Below, one piece after another: positions 1 through 12,535 of a stretch of DNA of 64,000 bases (position 1 is its first letter; each line of letters opens with the position of its first letter). The notes beneath the pieces are model-generated. The model saw only the letters and a program-made list of their open reading frames with translations. It made no database searches and was not told where the DNA came from. Position numbers and translations under genes: made by a program. This stretch comes from Vitellaria paradoxa (lineage: Eukaryota; Streptophyta; Magnoliopsida; Ericales; Sapotaceae). The DNA lies in contig CM034233.1 in assembly GCA_019916065.1 (NCBI GenBank), forward strand, positions 20,967,936 to 21,031,935, written 5' to 3'.

Positions 1-270
1 CCTTTAACGACAATGTGAACTAATGAAACTAAGGCTAATCGTGGCCTTTAACGACAATGTGAACTAATGAAACTAAGGCTAATCGTGGCCTTTAACGACG
101 ATGTGAACTAATGAAATTAAGGCTAATCGTGACCTTTAACGACGACATGAACTAATGAAACTAAGGCTTATCGGGGGCCTTTAACAACGACATAAACTAA
201 GGAAACTAAGACTAATCGTGGCCTTTAACAACGACGTAAACTAAGGTTAATCATGACCTTTAACGACGCG
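1..270. repeat. 44-bp tandem array inside an LTR
   Basis: Four near-identical 44-bp units begin at 1, 45, 89 and 133, each opening CCTTTAACGAC. They are followed by about two more units that are degenerate and shortened, with the array fading out near 270. The array continues off the left edge, so the true copy number is unknown. It sits upstream of an LTR 3' terminus at 977 and is most likely part of that LTR. Confidence 0.9.
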
Positions 271-977
271 TTAATTATGTCTACCCCCATAAATAGAATG
301 AGATTAGGACATGAAATAAGTTGATTATTAAAAGAATGACTAAGCATATGATAATTAAATTATGAGATGGAATTAATAATAGTGATCATGGCATGTAATA
401 ATATAAGGTTTATTTGGATAATAGAATTATGATGCTCATATGAATGGGAACTTAGTTTTTGTTATAGAGTGCTACATGCTTAAGTTGAGTTAGGTTGAAA
501 TATAAATGTTAGCATTGTTTACATTATTGCTTTACATATTATATATGCTTTTATGATGCTTCATGAGCACAAGTGGATTAGTGCTCACGTCCCTACAGAT
601 GTTATTGCAGGAGCAGATTCTAAGAACTAGATAGACATTGGTGGGATTAGAGTACAGGAGCTGATACAGACATTATATTTTTCATTTATTTAAGTTTAAA
701 TTTTCATTTGGAGCTGTAATATTAATTTAATTTAGAAATTTATTTAATTGGGTTGTAAAGACCATAAAGCCAATTTTGTGTACTATTATTATTATGAGAT
801 AAGTTAGAGCATGATGGTCTAATAATAACCGAGATTTAGTTCATATTATATTATGTATTTATCTTTTGAAGATGCCACTCCAGGGTGTCTTATTGCTCTA
901 ATCATGGGTTAGTTACTTAGTGCATAATATATATATTGTTCACTCACCCCTCGGGTCACAAGATTCGGGACGTGACA
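271..977 (+). mobile_element. 3' part of an LTR (probable Ty3/Gypsy), left end outside the window
   Basis: The segment ends at 967-977 with GGGACGTGACA, the reverse complement of the TGTCACGTCCC start common in plant Gypsy LTRs. The bases just before it (CTCGGGTCACAAGATTC) match, reversed, the first bases of the solo LTR at 3754. The block around 565-640 (GAGCACAAGTGGATTAGTGCTCAC and following bases) matches, reversed, about 4160-4200 of that solo LTR. The two are therefore diverged members of one family in opposite orientation. No coding sequence is visible. The target-site duplication cannot be tested because the left end is missing. Confidence 0.6.
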
Positions 978-3753
978 ATTATAATAATTAATTTTTTAAT
1001 AACATTTGAATAGTTTAATATTTTCAAATATTTCTACGTGTACATGGCACAAATTTGATTTTATTTCAATTTATTTTTCTTTTGGTATTTCATTATTCAA
1101 GCTTTGCGGTGCATTCTGGTGCATATTATAAATTAGGATTAAAAAATAAGAACTAAAAATTCACTGAATACAATAACTTTAGAAATAAATTTAAATTTTA
1201 AAAAACTGAAAACATTATGTTTAAATAAAAGTTTTTCAATATTTTGTACGTAATAAAATTTATTATATTACTTTTATAAAAATAAAATAATATCATGTTC
1301 AATCTCAACCTCTACTATAACCAAGCACCAAAAAAAAAAGAAAACAAACCAAAACAAAACAAAAAAAAACAAAAATCGTATCCATGTGCTTCATAAAAAA
1401 TCAAATCCTTAACCCAAAATAAATTGTTGGATATCAGAATATTGAGTTGTTCGTTAATACAAGCTCTTTGCTCTCTGAATACAATATATATAGTTTGATA
1501 TCTTAATTGATGGTATTATTTCCATAAATTAGGATATCTAATAATTTGTGCGAATAATTGAGTAATTTGGATGGATAATACTCACCAAATACCCTATAAT
1601 CGGGACAATCGAGATGGGTTCAGGTAATACTTATTGAGTACACTACATAAATAGTCTCTAAACTTGAACCCGATGATTATTTTATTTTTATAACTTAATC
1701 TACCCCATTGCTCGTAAAATTTTAAAATACTCAAACTTACCAAATCGGCGTGGGACGGGTTAAAACTACTATCCCTAATTATGGGTATGTAACATTTAGT
1801 TAATTATATTGTTGCTTAATATTATTTTCAATGAGAATTAGGAATGTGCATAGATAGATATTTTGATTTAATATTTGATGTGGCTTAACTCTAGATATAT
1901 ATGTATATATGCTTTGGTTTTGATTAGTTTCTATATTCTCGTACCATTTGTCATGGACTTCAAGGCTAGAGGGATGACGAAATTTAATAGATTATAGGAG
2001 AAAGTTTGAAGAATACTTAAAAAATAAAATAAAATAAAAATTTAATACATTGAGGGTGTAAGTTTAAAAGAGAGAATGTGAGTCCAATTCAGAACTAAAA
2101 CTTTTATTTGTATATTCTTGATCAATTTTTCCCTTTAATGCAAAGAAGAAAAAAAAAAAGAGAAAAGAAAAAAAAAATCCGTCCCATGTTTTATATACAA
2201 TCTTCAACCACACCGGCAGTGGTGGATTACACATCCACAAGGCCTGCACGCGGGCATACTACAAAGATAGTCGCAGTCCTTTTGACACTTTCACATTGGA
2301 AAGTATGAGAATCCGGTTCAACCAAGGCTTCTGCAAAGGCTTTTGGAATCACTGAGAATTGAAAACCTGTCATTAAATCCATCTGTCACCGGCATGATAT
2401 TTGATATCACAAATCTAAGAAATTTCATACCTAGTTGCGACTAGCGTGATGCTATTTTGTTTGAAATTTCATACATAATGATGTAATAATAATAACTTTT
2501 TTATTAGAGTGCATTTCAAGAATATTTACGTTCAAAGTAATAAATTCAAAAGTCATTACATTATTTTAGGGCAAATTCAAAATTTTCACTAAGGGTACAC
2601 GACACACCCAAAGAAAGGTTAAGAGAAAAGTCAAGTATAAAAACGTGTAGTTACAATTGAATTGAATATTAAATTCGTAAATATGCTATTCATGATTTAT
2701 TAGTTTAACTGGGTGATTCTAATATCAATCAAGAATTTACCTAAGACACAATCACTAAGGTTTCCAATATAAAAATAATAATTATTATTAATTTTATCAT
2801 TTAAAAAATATTATATTATTTTATATTTACTGATATAATTAACACAAGTATTTGATAATGTAGTGTAAGAATGCCCCCCCTTTCACAGGGAAAGTCTTAG
2901 TTTGATAATAGAAAATCCACTTTTCTATCATATTTAAAAATTTTAAATAATTTTTTTAATAAAACTGAATTATTATGAATATTATAATCTTTTCACATTC
3001 AGGCATAAGGAAATTACTTGACCTCTTATCTTTCCTTGGCTACGCTAACGATTTTAGTAACTATTTTTAATAATTTTCTACTAAAATATCATTTCTATAC
3101 TAGTAGTAGGTTTGTTAATGGATCGGGTTTAGATCAGATCCGTTAAATTTAGGCCCAATTTGAATCTAATAGTATTGGATTCAATCCAGATCTAAAAACA
3201 GCAGATCCAAATCCATTCTCCAATCCAAATCTAAAAACAACTGATCCAAATCCATTCTAAACCTCACAATAATAGATCTGATCTAGATCGAAAAATATAT
3301 GATTCAATTTTACAAAATTCAGATTTGATCTAAATATCCGAATCATATAATCGGATCCAATCCATTTTTTAGAAAAAAAAATTAAAACCATCATTTCGTA
3401 AAAATGAAAATATTTATTTTATTCAATATATATACATATCATCACATTAAAATACAAGCAAAAGAAGTGGTTATATTTTTTCTAATGAAAATTTAAATAA
3501 AAAAGCATAAACAAAAAAAAAGTATTTTTATCCTCATTTTTTCTAATATAAAAATTGTCAATTTTAACACTTTGATTTATTTCTTTTTGCATCATATATT
3601 AAAATGAATTATTTTATTCAAATATTTTGTTAAACTAAAAGTATTTTTAATCAATAATATAATTAAATTAATTATTAAATTAACTTAATTTAATATAAAA
3701 ATATAATAAACTTAATTTATTAATAATTAATTTAATTATTAAACTATATATTA
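978..3753. other. AT-rich intergenic DNA with dispersed repeat fragments
   Basis: No gene was found. Bases 978-1100 are a direct copy of 9050-9190, and about 1915-1985 resembles 9395-9460, so pieces of the same repeat flank this region at both ends. A block rich in GGATC/AGATC words at about 3110-3370 resembles parts of 6.9-7.0 kb and 8.6-8.8 kb. Short open frames around 2.06-2.31 kb run through low-complexity A/T tracts and have no recognisable protein signature. Confidence 0.6.
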
Positions 3754-5225
3754 TGTCATGCCTAGGATTCCACAACCCGAGTATATAATCAAAAGAACAC
3801 ATATTATAACATTTAACAACTTTTCCTGTCGCACATCAGAGCCATACACATACACTATGGAGCAATGAATATAAATAAAAATTTAAATAAATAAGCTTAT
3901 ATGTAAATTTAATTAAATACCTTAACCAAGACCAACTAGGTAACAAAACTCCAAAATAAAACTACAACCTCTAATGCTAATCTCAAAAACCTCCCAAAAA
4001 TGAAATAGAAATAAATAAATATTCACATCACAAATAGAAGTTTATTACAATCTATTAAAATAATTTTATAAACATTTAATTGTAAGTAAATAAAAAAAAT
4101 AAAATTCTAATTCCTATGTTCAGGAGGTCCAACATGCGTCTCAAATTCATTACCTGCATCATAAGTTGTAAGGGATGAGCACTAATACCATGTGTACTCG
4201 GAATCCTAATAATAATATAAATGTAATAATATCCTAACATGCTACTAAGTGAAGCATCACTGCACAAATAGCAATCCCAAATAAGAAATTTAATTTATTT
4301 ATTAATTCATTTTCTTTACAATTTAATCGTATTAACACCTCATAACACATCCAAAGAAAACAATTTGATCTCAAGATACTGCTGCTTGGTTGTCCCATAT
4401 AAACAGGATTCAACCAATATACACTATTTTTCAATGTCTGCTTGGTTATCCCATAGAAACAGCACTCAACCAATATAAACCATCCTTCAGTATCTACTTC
4501 CTAGCCTACTGAACTCGATTATCATCTCGCACAAGCTTCAGGATTTTCAATTTTTGGATACGTATAGCCGATATTTTTAGTACTCATCAACCTAAACAAA
4601 ACACAACATTAAATTTTATTTTACACCCATATTAAATAATTTTTTTATTTAAATTCATTGTTTATTAAATCATTTACTAATTCATCATAATGATTTTAAA
4701 AATTAATAAACCGCAACACATAAGTTATACTAATAAATAAATATTCACAACACAAAATATTATTAAATATGTCTCTAATACTTGATGCAATAACTTTCAT
4801 AACAACAAACTAATATATAAAGACAAGAAAAAAAATTAAAAAAAAAAAAAAACAAGCACATATATAAAGACAAAAGTATCTTTTACTTTATTTAAATAGG
4901 AACTTACATCATACATATGTACACCCTCTGCAAACTATGACTAATTCACATGCCTCCATTAATGACCCAACCAATTAAGTACATACAGGAATCTAGGGAA
5001 AGAACTTCACTTCCAATTGGACTACGCACTAATTAATATATATATATATATATATGTAATATCTTCGTTTCTGCAGTAACCCTTCACACAAATCAATTTG
5101 CATTGATAATGTATTTTAGAATCAATCAGTCAAGCATGTTTTCAATCAATCAAACTCAAGGTTTAAATAAAAAAATAAAATAAAAAAAATATATATTTTC
5201 AAATAATCAACACGTGTTCAATAAC

Positions 5226-5227
<2 letters not shown>

Positions 5228-5271
<44 letters not shown>
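5228..5271. repeat. (AT)n microsatellite
   Basis: About 22 uninterrupted AT dinucleotides within the solo LTR. A shorter AT run lies near 5037-5055. Confidence 0.95.
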
Positions 5272-5275
<4 letters not shown>

Positions 5276-5334
5276 TAGGCGTGACATGCGAATCAAACAC
5301 TCAGTTAACAATATACATACAAAGTTTACCCCTT

Positions 5335-5573
5335 GGGTGCAAAAGGCGATACTCTCGCCTCCAAGGCCCTACGTCCTGGTCGTAAGGGAATGATGGAGGA
5401 GATAAATCACAGTACACGGCAGCCTCCTAGACAGGAGGATCAGTGCCTAGTACCCATAATGAGCCACCCCCATAAGAGAGTGAAACTCCCACACTGCAGC
5501 TATCAGAACTCGAACATACATCTTTGGGTACAATTTATTACCCAAGTACCAACCGTGCTACGCCCGCGAGGGC
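5335..5573 (-). mobile_element. tRNA-derived SINE with perfect 13-bp target duplication
   Basis: Read on the minus strand, the head carries an A-box-like TAGCACGGTTGG (plus 5549-5560) and a B-box-like GTTCGAGTTCT (plus 5505-5515), the spaced internal promoter of RNA polymerase III. The body is GC-richer than its surroundings. The 13-bp word AAGTTTACCCCTT lies directly outside both ends (5322-5334 and 5574-5586), as expected from LINE-assisted retroposition. The body is about 239 bp, in the range of plant SINEs. It sits inside the solo LTR and so is younger than that LTR. Confidence 0.75.
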
Positions 5574-6005
5574 AAGTTTACCCCTTACCTCTTCAATCTA
5601 TATGCGTCAAGTTGCTTACCGTCGCATGCCGAGAAAAAACTTTTTTTTTTTTCAGCGCCAAACCTCTATCTTTTCCTTTCTCTCTCACTCTCTGCACCTC
5701 TCAGGTTTGGTTTTTTTTTTTTTTTTTGAAATAGACATATCAATATAAACATATGGCAACTGTTATATTTTTTATATATATTTTTAATAATTACATACTT
5801 TCCCTTAAACTTTAAGAAAATTATACTTTTTCTCCAAAATTTCTAAAATCTTTTCAAAAGTAATCAAAAATTATCCTTTCTAAATACAACTCAAGGTTAA
5901 ATAGCAAAATTTTAAATTATTAAATATAAATAACGAATTAAATTTATTGAATAATAAAATATATATATAAATTAAATTAAATAAAACTCGGGTCATTACA
6001 TATTA

Positions 6006-6600
6006 AATACAATTTAATTAATAAATATTAACTAATAAAATTAATATAAAAAATATTTTGTGAAATTATTTTTAATAAATATTATAATTAAAATAAATTT
6101 AGAATATTTTAATTTTATTTAATAAAATTATTTTTAATAAAAATATAATAAAATAATTAAGTTTAAATTAACTTAATTAATTTATGAAATTAATCAACTT
6201 AATTAATTTCATTAATATGAAATATTTTTATTTAAATTATTTTGCAAATAATATAATCAAATTAGATTTAATATATCCTATTTTTATGGAAATAAAATTA
6301 TTTTTAAATATTCAAAAAAAATTAAATTTATTTTTGTTTCTTTAATTAATTTAATTAATATGAAATATTTTTTTGCAAATTATTTTTAAAAAATATTATT
6401 AAATTATATTGAATATATTTTTTATTGAATTAAATTATTTTTAATAATTAAAATAATTAAATTTAATTAATTTAAATGATTAAAATACTTAAATCAATAT
6501 GTCATTTATTTTATTAATTTCAATTAATTTTTATAAAATTAAGACAATTAAATATTTTATTATAATAAAGATTAACCATCCTAAATAAAATTGCATTTCT
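6006..6600. other. Extremely AT-rich spacer
   Basis: Long runs of TTAATTTAATTAA-type sequence with no gene, TIR or clear repeat unit. It resembles decayed transposon DNA or a matrix-attachment-like tract; no function can be assigned. Confidence 0.5.
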
Positions 6601-9000
6601 AAATAGTTTCAGTTTTCTTTGAGAAAAAACAACAAAAAAAAATATAGGTAGTTAAATAAAAGGAAAAACGACTGTATTACCAAATAAGCCCTAATCATGA
6701 AAAAGAAAAAAAAAACACCAAAAAACATAGACAGTTAAACATAAAAGAAAAAATGACTGTATTACCAAACGAGCTCTAGTCATTAGTATTTATTTCATAT
6801 TAAATAAAAATATGTATATTCGAGACAGTTACATAATGTAATTTATGTACTATTTTTTAACATGTAAAATGTTAAAAAATAATGGATCTAGCAGGTTGAT
6901 TCAGATCTAATTCCATTAATCATTGAATCTAACAGATCTAAATTCAGTATATCAGATTTAGTCTAATATTAATGAATCTGAGCCAAATTTGACAGATTTA
7001 TTTAGTAGTGGATGTTCTCAATTTATTTGATTTTATCCATACTAAACTTCACATACATGAATGGACTTGATTATAAAATCGCAATGACACCAATGTACAT
7101 AACACGGTCGACCCAAAAGATAGTTACAAATCTAATTTCTACCATGTATGTGTGTTACAGTTATGAAGAGTGAGAGGGAGATTTTAACCGTTTGGAACAG
7201 TTGTATAACCAAGAGAAAGACGAATAAAGCCAGCTTGAATGTAACTTTCTCCATATCTGTGTAGTATATGATATACAATAGCTTTGAATGTGTTACGAAG
7301 CTCAGTTAACTACTATAAAAGGGGTAGAAATTATTTTTTTAATATAATTAAATAAATTCATTTCAAAATAACATTTAATGTGATTATATGTAATTAAAAA
7401 TTTTTGAATGAAGAAAGGTTTAATACTACTCACCTATTATAAACATGTTAAAATATTATAACATTTTAAAATAGTATTTACCTATAAGTGGAGATGTTGG
7501 CACTTCTTCGAAAATTTCCCCCACTCTTTATAATTTTTTTACTCTAAAAAATTACAAAACTAATCTTGTAATTAATAGTGGACAATTAATACAAAACACC
7601 TCAAATACCATAATTATCCTCCATTTTCATTTATTATTATAAAATTAATGAACTTTACTTTTCACTTTTCTCTAATTTCACTTTTCACTTTTTTTTTTAA
7701 CTACATCTCTCATAATCGGAACTTTTGAATGTGATTATTTTTTTTTTTTTTTGTACTAGCAATAAGAAATAAATTTCATATTATTATGAATTATCAAATC
7801 CCTCAAATGGCAGAACAACTATTAACTTTTTTTAATTATCCTATTTCATGTGATTGATTTCTTGGTAAACTAATATGAAACAAATTGCCTGTAATATTTT
7901 TTTTTTATTTTTGTTGATATATATGCTATTACATTTTTTAAGTTTTTTCCCCCAATTAAGCGTTTTTTTCTTTTTTTTTTTTTAACAGTTCCTATTTGTA
8001 GTTTTTTTTTTTTAGTAATTTATAGAATTATTTCAACAGTGCAATTTTTTTATTTAATGGTGACTAATCTAAGGGATGAATGTTAAGACTTGAATTTCAA
8101 TTTAATTTACCTTTATTTTAATTATTTTCATTAGTGTATAAATTGATCAATAAACATGATGTCTTGCTTTGTATCAATTAAAAATAATAATTTTTTATTT
8201 TCTTCTTTGATTTTTGATAAAATAAACTTAAAAAATATATTTACAAAACTAATTTAAAAAAGCTCCATCACACAATATCATTAAATTATAATTGACAATA
8301 AATTTTTAATTTGACATGCAAATTAATAAAAAATGGACAATGTTATGGAAAATTAAAAAGTTAAGGATATTAGTTTTACAATAATAAATAGAAAGAGAGA
8401 GTAATTATGATATTTAATGAGTTTTGTATCAAATGACCTCTATTACAAAGCTAATTTTGTAATTTTTTAAGAGCAAAAAGAATGGAAAGGAGTGGGGGGA
8501 AAAAGTGTCACCTTTACCTATTTCATATTGTTTGTATTCCACTAATGGAAGGAAGATCTTTAATATTTAATAGTGTTGAATGGACAATTTCATACTATTT
8601 ACTTACCATAAATAGGCCAGTCAAAAAGTTAAATTTGGCCTAGATCTGATTCGAACTAGATTCAATAATATTAAATTATATCCGTCATATTTAATATGTG
8701 ACTTAATGGATCTAAATTCGTTGAATTTAATGGTTAACGGATCTGCATCAATCTGTTATACGCATTATTTTGAAACACTTTACGCATTTAAAAATGGTAC
8801 ATAAATAATATTCTGTAATTATTTTGATTATTCTTGTTTTTATTTAATGTCAAATAAAATACTAATGATTAGGACCCCTTTGATAACGTTGCGTACATTT
8901 TTGTGTTTACATATAACATTTTATGCTTTTTGTTTTTATTTTTTGTTGTCTTTCTTTCTTTTTTTTTTTTTTGAAATAAAAAACTAAAACTGTTGTCATC
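6600..9000. repeat. Inverted pair of repeat arms flanking about 1.6 kb
   Basis: About 6600-7020 matches the reverse complement of about 8610-9000 over most of its length. Shared landmarks, in the same order in both, include an A-rich tract, TAATCATTAGTATT/TAGTCATTAGTATT, ATTTATGTAC, AACAGATTGATGCAGATC/GCAGGTTGATTCAGATC and GCCAAATTTGACAG/GCCAAATTTAACTT. The left arm has an internal partial duplication (GACTGTATTACCAAA occurs twice, near 6670 and 6760). Between the arms lies the Mutator-like element at 7486-8512. This could be one element with long terminal inverted repeats or two family members in opposite orientation. No transposase is visible. Confidence 0.55.
7486..8512. mobile_element. 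Mutator-like non-autonomous DNA element, copy 1
   Basis: About 1.03 kb, matching the element at 50493-51602 along its length and in the same orientation. The termini are imperfect inverted repeats: the left starts near GGAGATGTTGGCACTTC and the right reads, reversed, GGTGACACTTTTTCCCC. The 9-bp word TTTACCTAT lies directly outside both ends (7477-7485 and 8513-8521), the target-duplication length of Mutator-like elements. There is no coding capacity; the interior is T- and A-run rich. Confidence 0.65.
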
Positions 9001-10012
9001 TTATCAGATTAATTTATTTAGACCACCAAATGTTTTAACTTTTAAGTGAATTATAATAATCAATTTTACAATAACATTTGAATAAATTAATATTTTCGAA
9101 TAATCATATGTATACATAGTACAAATTTCATTCAATTTCAATTTATTTTTTATTTTTTATTTCTTTGTATTTAGTAGCCATGATTGTTATTTGAATTTAT
9201 TATTTTAAAATTATTAAATTATGTGAATATTTATTATGAAATTATGTAGTTTAGTTAATTGGTTAATAAAAAAAAAATAAAAGTTAGAGATACCATAATT
9301 AGGTGCCTTAATTTTAAAATAGATGAGTCAACGCTACATTGAATAAAATAAATAAAATTATGAATAAATAAAAATATATTTTTAATTGTTCTAGTTAGTT
9401 TCTATATTTTCATACCATTTATCACAAACCACAAGATTAAGGGTGTGACAAACATGATACGACATGTCGTATCATGACTTGACACGAGTTATATGGGTTT
9501 GAAATTGGCATAGATAGGTTTGACCGTTTATGACACATAATAATCAAACGATAAAAGGGTTAACCCTTTTAAAACATAGTAGTTGTATTAATATTGTAAT
9601 TATCTCTCTTTTTTTTTTAAATATGAAAATAAGACTCTTGTTTTATATTTGATTGTTGGTTAATTTAGCAAGTATGATTAATTATATATTGCGGTTATTT
9701 TTAGTAACAAATAAATGTCTTTTATTATATATGAAATATATAATTTAATTATTAATTGTGTAAATTAATTTGGTCTCATGAATTTGACCTAAGGATGATA
9801 ATGGCACCGATATTTGAGGGTACCTGACACAACTGAAGTTGTTAGAAAGTACTCTAATAGATTGAGATGGGTTTATAATTAAAATTTAATATCCAGGCAG
9901 GTTTAGGATAAATTTAAAATTTGTCAATAAAAATATTCGATACCTGGTACGTGATATCTATTTATGTTAATAAGAGGCCTACTACGTGCAAGTTATCCTG
10001 TTAATTTTATTA
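9001..10012. other. Repeat fragments, no gene
   Basis: Bases 9050-9190 repeat 978-1100. A perfect 22-bp palindrome lies at 9454-9475, followed by GACATGACACG-like words typical of decayed dispersed repeats. No open frame of note. Confidence 0.5.
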
Positions 10013-10531
10013 TAGGATAAATTACATCTACGTCCCCTTAGCATTTGAGTAATTAGTAGTTACCACGCCTTAACTTTTAAAATTTATACTTACCTCTCTT
10101 ATTTTGAAATATTATTAACACTGATCCTTTCCATTAAATCAACTGAACTTAATTAAAAATGTCAAAATAAGCAAAATTTTACTTATTTTTTTTATTTTAT
10201 TCCTCTTTTTCTCACATATTCATTAGGTTTTTTTTTATTTTTTTTAAACAGAAATTCACAAAAATAAGTGAAAAAATAAAAAAATATACAGGAATTTTTG
10301 TAAAAAAATAATTGACAAAGATATAAGAGAGGAAGAGATAAAATAGAAAAAATACCTAAAATTTTGATTATTTTAATATTTTTTTGCTAAGTTTTAATGG
10401 TTTATTTAACAGAAGTGGATCAAAATTAACAATATTTTAAAATAAAAGAGATATGTGTAGTTTTTAAATATTAATGAGTGGTAAGTGTACTTACTCAAAT
10501 ATTGAGAGGAGACAGGTGTAATTTATCCTTT
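10013..10531. mobile_element. MITE with long terminal inverted repeats (about 520 bp)
   Basis: The left end TAGGATAAATTACATCTACG matches the reverse complement of the right end (AAAGGATAAATTACACCTG). The similarity runs inward for roughly 100 bp, including TTTGAGTAATTA/TTTGAGTAAGTA and the ACCACGCC/ACCACTC and TTATTTTGAAATATT words. The flanks are AT-only, so the target duplication is ambiguous (possibly TTA). A truncated relative lies at about 55700-56130. Confidence 0.7.
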
Positions 10532-12370
10532 ATTATATTATATTTTTATGTATATAAATTGTAAATGATTTAAGTATTAATTTGTATAATGTTAATATGT
10601 TACTTGCTCAAAAAAAAAAAAAAAAGTGCGGTGTACTTCCCATCTTCTCACATTGATAGGTGTGATATACTACTTGTTCTTACTTATAAAAGCAACCCTA
10701 CATTTGCTCGTATCTCACCTTAGTAAATGAATATGTTTCACATTCCCTTTTTGTCTATAAATCCATCACCCATTATGATGTAATAACCTTGGTGAAGAAG
10801 AAGTAAGAGTGAGTTTTTCATAAAAGCCTACTCGCCTTCTAAATGGGAAATTAGGTTTTAAATAGGACGTGACGAGTTTTAATGAATTTCACAAGTTTGA
10901 GACAATACAAGTTTAAAATTTAAAATAAAAAATAAATGAGTTTAGGACAAGATTAGATTTGGAAACCAGTATAACAATTTCAAGGGTACCCAATCTATTG
11001 TCACCCTAACTTGACTCATTTAATTAATGGGTTACATATCATGTAATCCATTTAATAAATATGTCTAATTAGAGTTTAGCACCATAACACATTTAATTAA
11101 TAAGGTTGCATTGGGTTAGTTTTGTTTGTGTAAATGACATGTTTATTATATGTAACTTATTTGGACGCATGAACCCAAATTGCCTTTCCTAAAACTAAAT
11201 TCATCAATGATGTTATATATGTCCCTATTCCCTAATTTAGCTCAAAATGCATTGCCTCTTGGTCAATTAATTAAATAAAATGACCTTTAATAAATTTTAA
11301 ATGGAAAATAACTATAAAATAAATGACATGTATAATTTGATAGTTTCTAATGTAAAAATGATAATAAACAAAGCATTTCCATTTTCGTACCAATAAACGA
11401 GAATTTTGCTTTGAGTGTTCATAAAAACGATGAGTCTCTCATATGGTGAAGGAGATGTAAAAATCTGAATTATAAAGGACTGAAACTATTGAATTAAAAG
11501 AATATGGTAATTAAATTTTCTCAAAATAAAAAACATGACAAATTGTGAATGATGAATTTATGAAAAAAAATGTATTGATTGTCATTTCCCAATACTACTT
11601 GGCAAGTAGAAACTCCACTGGAATTGGTTTATATAAACAAGAGCGGAGTCAAGTTAAAACAAGAGAGGCAGATGACTTTTTTGATTTTGGAGGTAAAAAT
11701 CATCGAAATATATTTTGTATTTTAATTTTATTTAAAAATTAAATTAATTCAAAATTACGATATTTTGATCTTATTACAAAAAATTAAGATTAATTTAAAT
11801 TTTTCAACATAAAATAAAGTTACAAAAATCAAATGTAAGTATTTTCTGTGAAATAGAATACATTTTGAATATTTTTGTATATAATATCTAAAAATATAAC
11901 ATAAAACATAAAAAATTCTATAAAAAATAAAATTTGATATTAATTATATATATACATATATATATTTTTAGAATTGAAGAACATCCCTAATAAATTTAAG
12001 TTGCTGCTAAAATGAGCAATTGAGTCATTAAATAATAAATTTTATTTTCACCAAATTAATATTTAAAAATCTTTCACTGGTAATAATTTTAACCTGACAC
12101 AACCTATTGCCTGCTTGAGCTTGTTGCCGAAATGAAATTCTTGAATCTGCCCTTCCATGCAAACGTATACTCGGCTACTTGCTGATGACTTTAACATGAT
12201 GATATGGATCTGCTTTCTGGAGTAAAGTTGGAAAGTTGCCTCCAATTCAAGAAAAATGGTTGACTGGCAAAGTGAAATCCACTAAAGATGCTGGAAACAA
12301 ATTGTGGTGGAGACTTCTTGTCAAAAATAAATCATAGGCTTCTACAAAAATGAATGAATCAGATGGCTGC
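10532..12370. other. Intergenic DNA without a recognisable gene
   Basis: AT-rich. The stretch 10870-11180 contains GGGTTACAT, AATTAATGGG and similar words of a decayed dispersed repeat. A somewhat GC-richer, less repetitive block at 12063-12345 is open on the minus strand for about 60 codons but lacks a recognised domain. It could be a gene fragment. Confidence 0.45.
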
Positions 12371-12535
12371 CGCTGGGGCTGGGATAGGTCCGGTATACCG
12401 GATCCTGCGGTATACTGTGGATCGTCGGATTACTTATATTGTAGACCGTCAGATCATTTATACAATATATCATACAATATATTATTGAGTAATCCGATGA
12501 TTCGTGATACACCGAACTTACCCTTACCTACCGCT
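12371..12535. mobile_element. Short MITE-like inverted repeat
   Basis: The left half (GGTCCGGTATACCGG...ATCGTCGGATTAC) is inverted on the right (GTAATCCGATGATTCGTGATACACCGAA). About 40-45 bp pair on each side around an AT-rich centre near 12450-12480. The left arm also holds the self-complementary word TCCGGTATACCGGA. No target duplication was assigned. Confidence 0.45.

Larger units (their letters stand above)
3754..6000 (-). mobile_element. Solo LTR (Gypsy-like) with 5-bp target duplication
   Basis: The element starts TGTCATGCC at 3754 and ends GGTCATTACA at 6000, giving TG...CA termini. The 5-bp repeat TATTA lies immediately outside both ends (3749-3753 and 6001-6005). Near both ends it carries the CCCGAG/CTCGGG motif typical of this LTR class, and around 4160 it matches the LTR at the left edge in reverse orientation. 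No gag-pol remains and only one LTR is present. The simplest reading is LTR-LTR recombination that left a solo LTR. It was later entered by a SINE (5335-5573) and contains an (AT)n tract at 5228-5271. It reads on the minus strand. Confidence 0.7.

Noticed and set aside
5333..5748. 133- and 74-residue open frames on the plus strand
   Set aside because: They run through the SINE on its antisense strand and into T-runs; no protein family signature.
12063..12345. Candidate gene fragment on the minus strand
   Set aside because: Open for about 60 codons with reasonable composition, but the frame opens with a non-ATG codon and no motif is recognisable.
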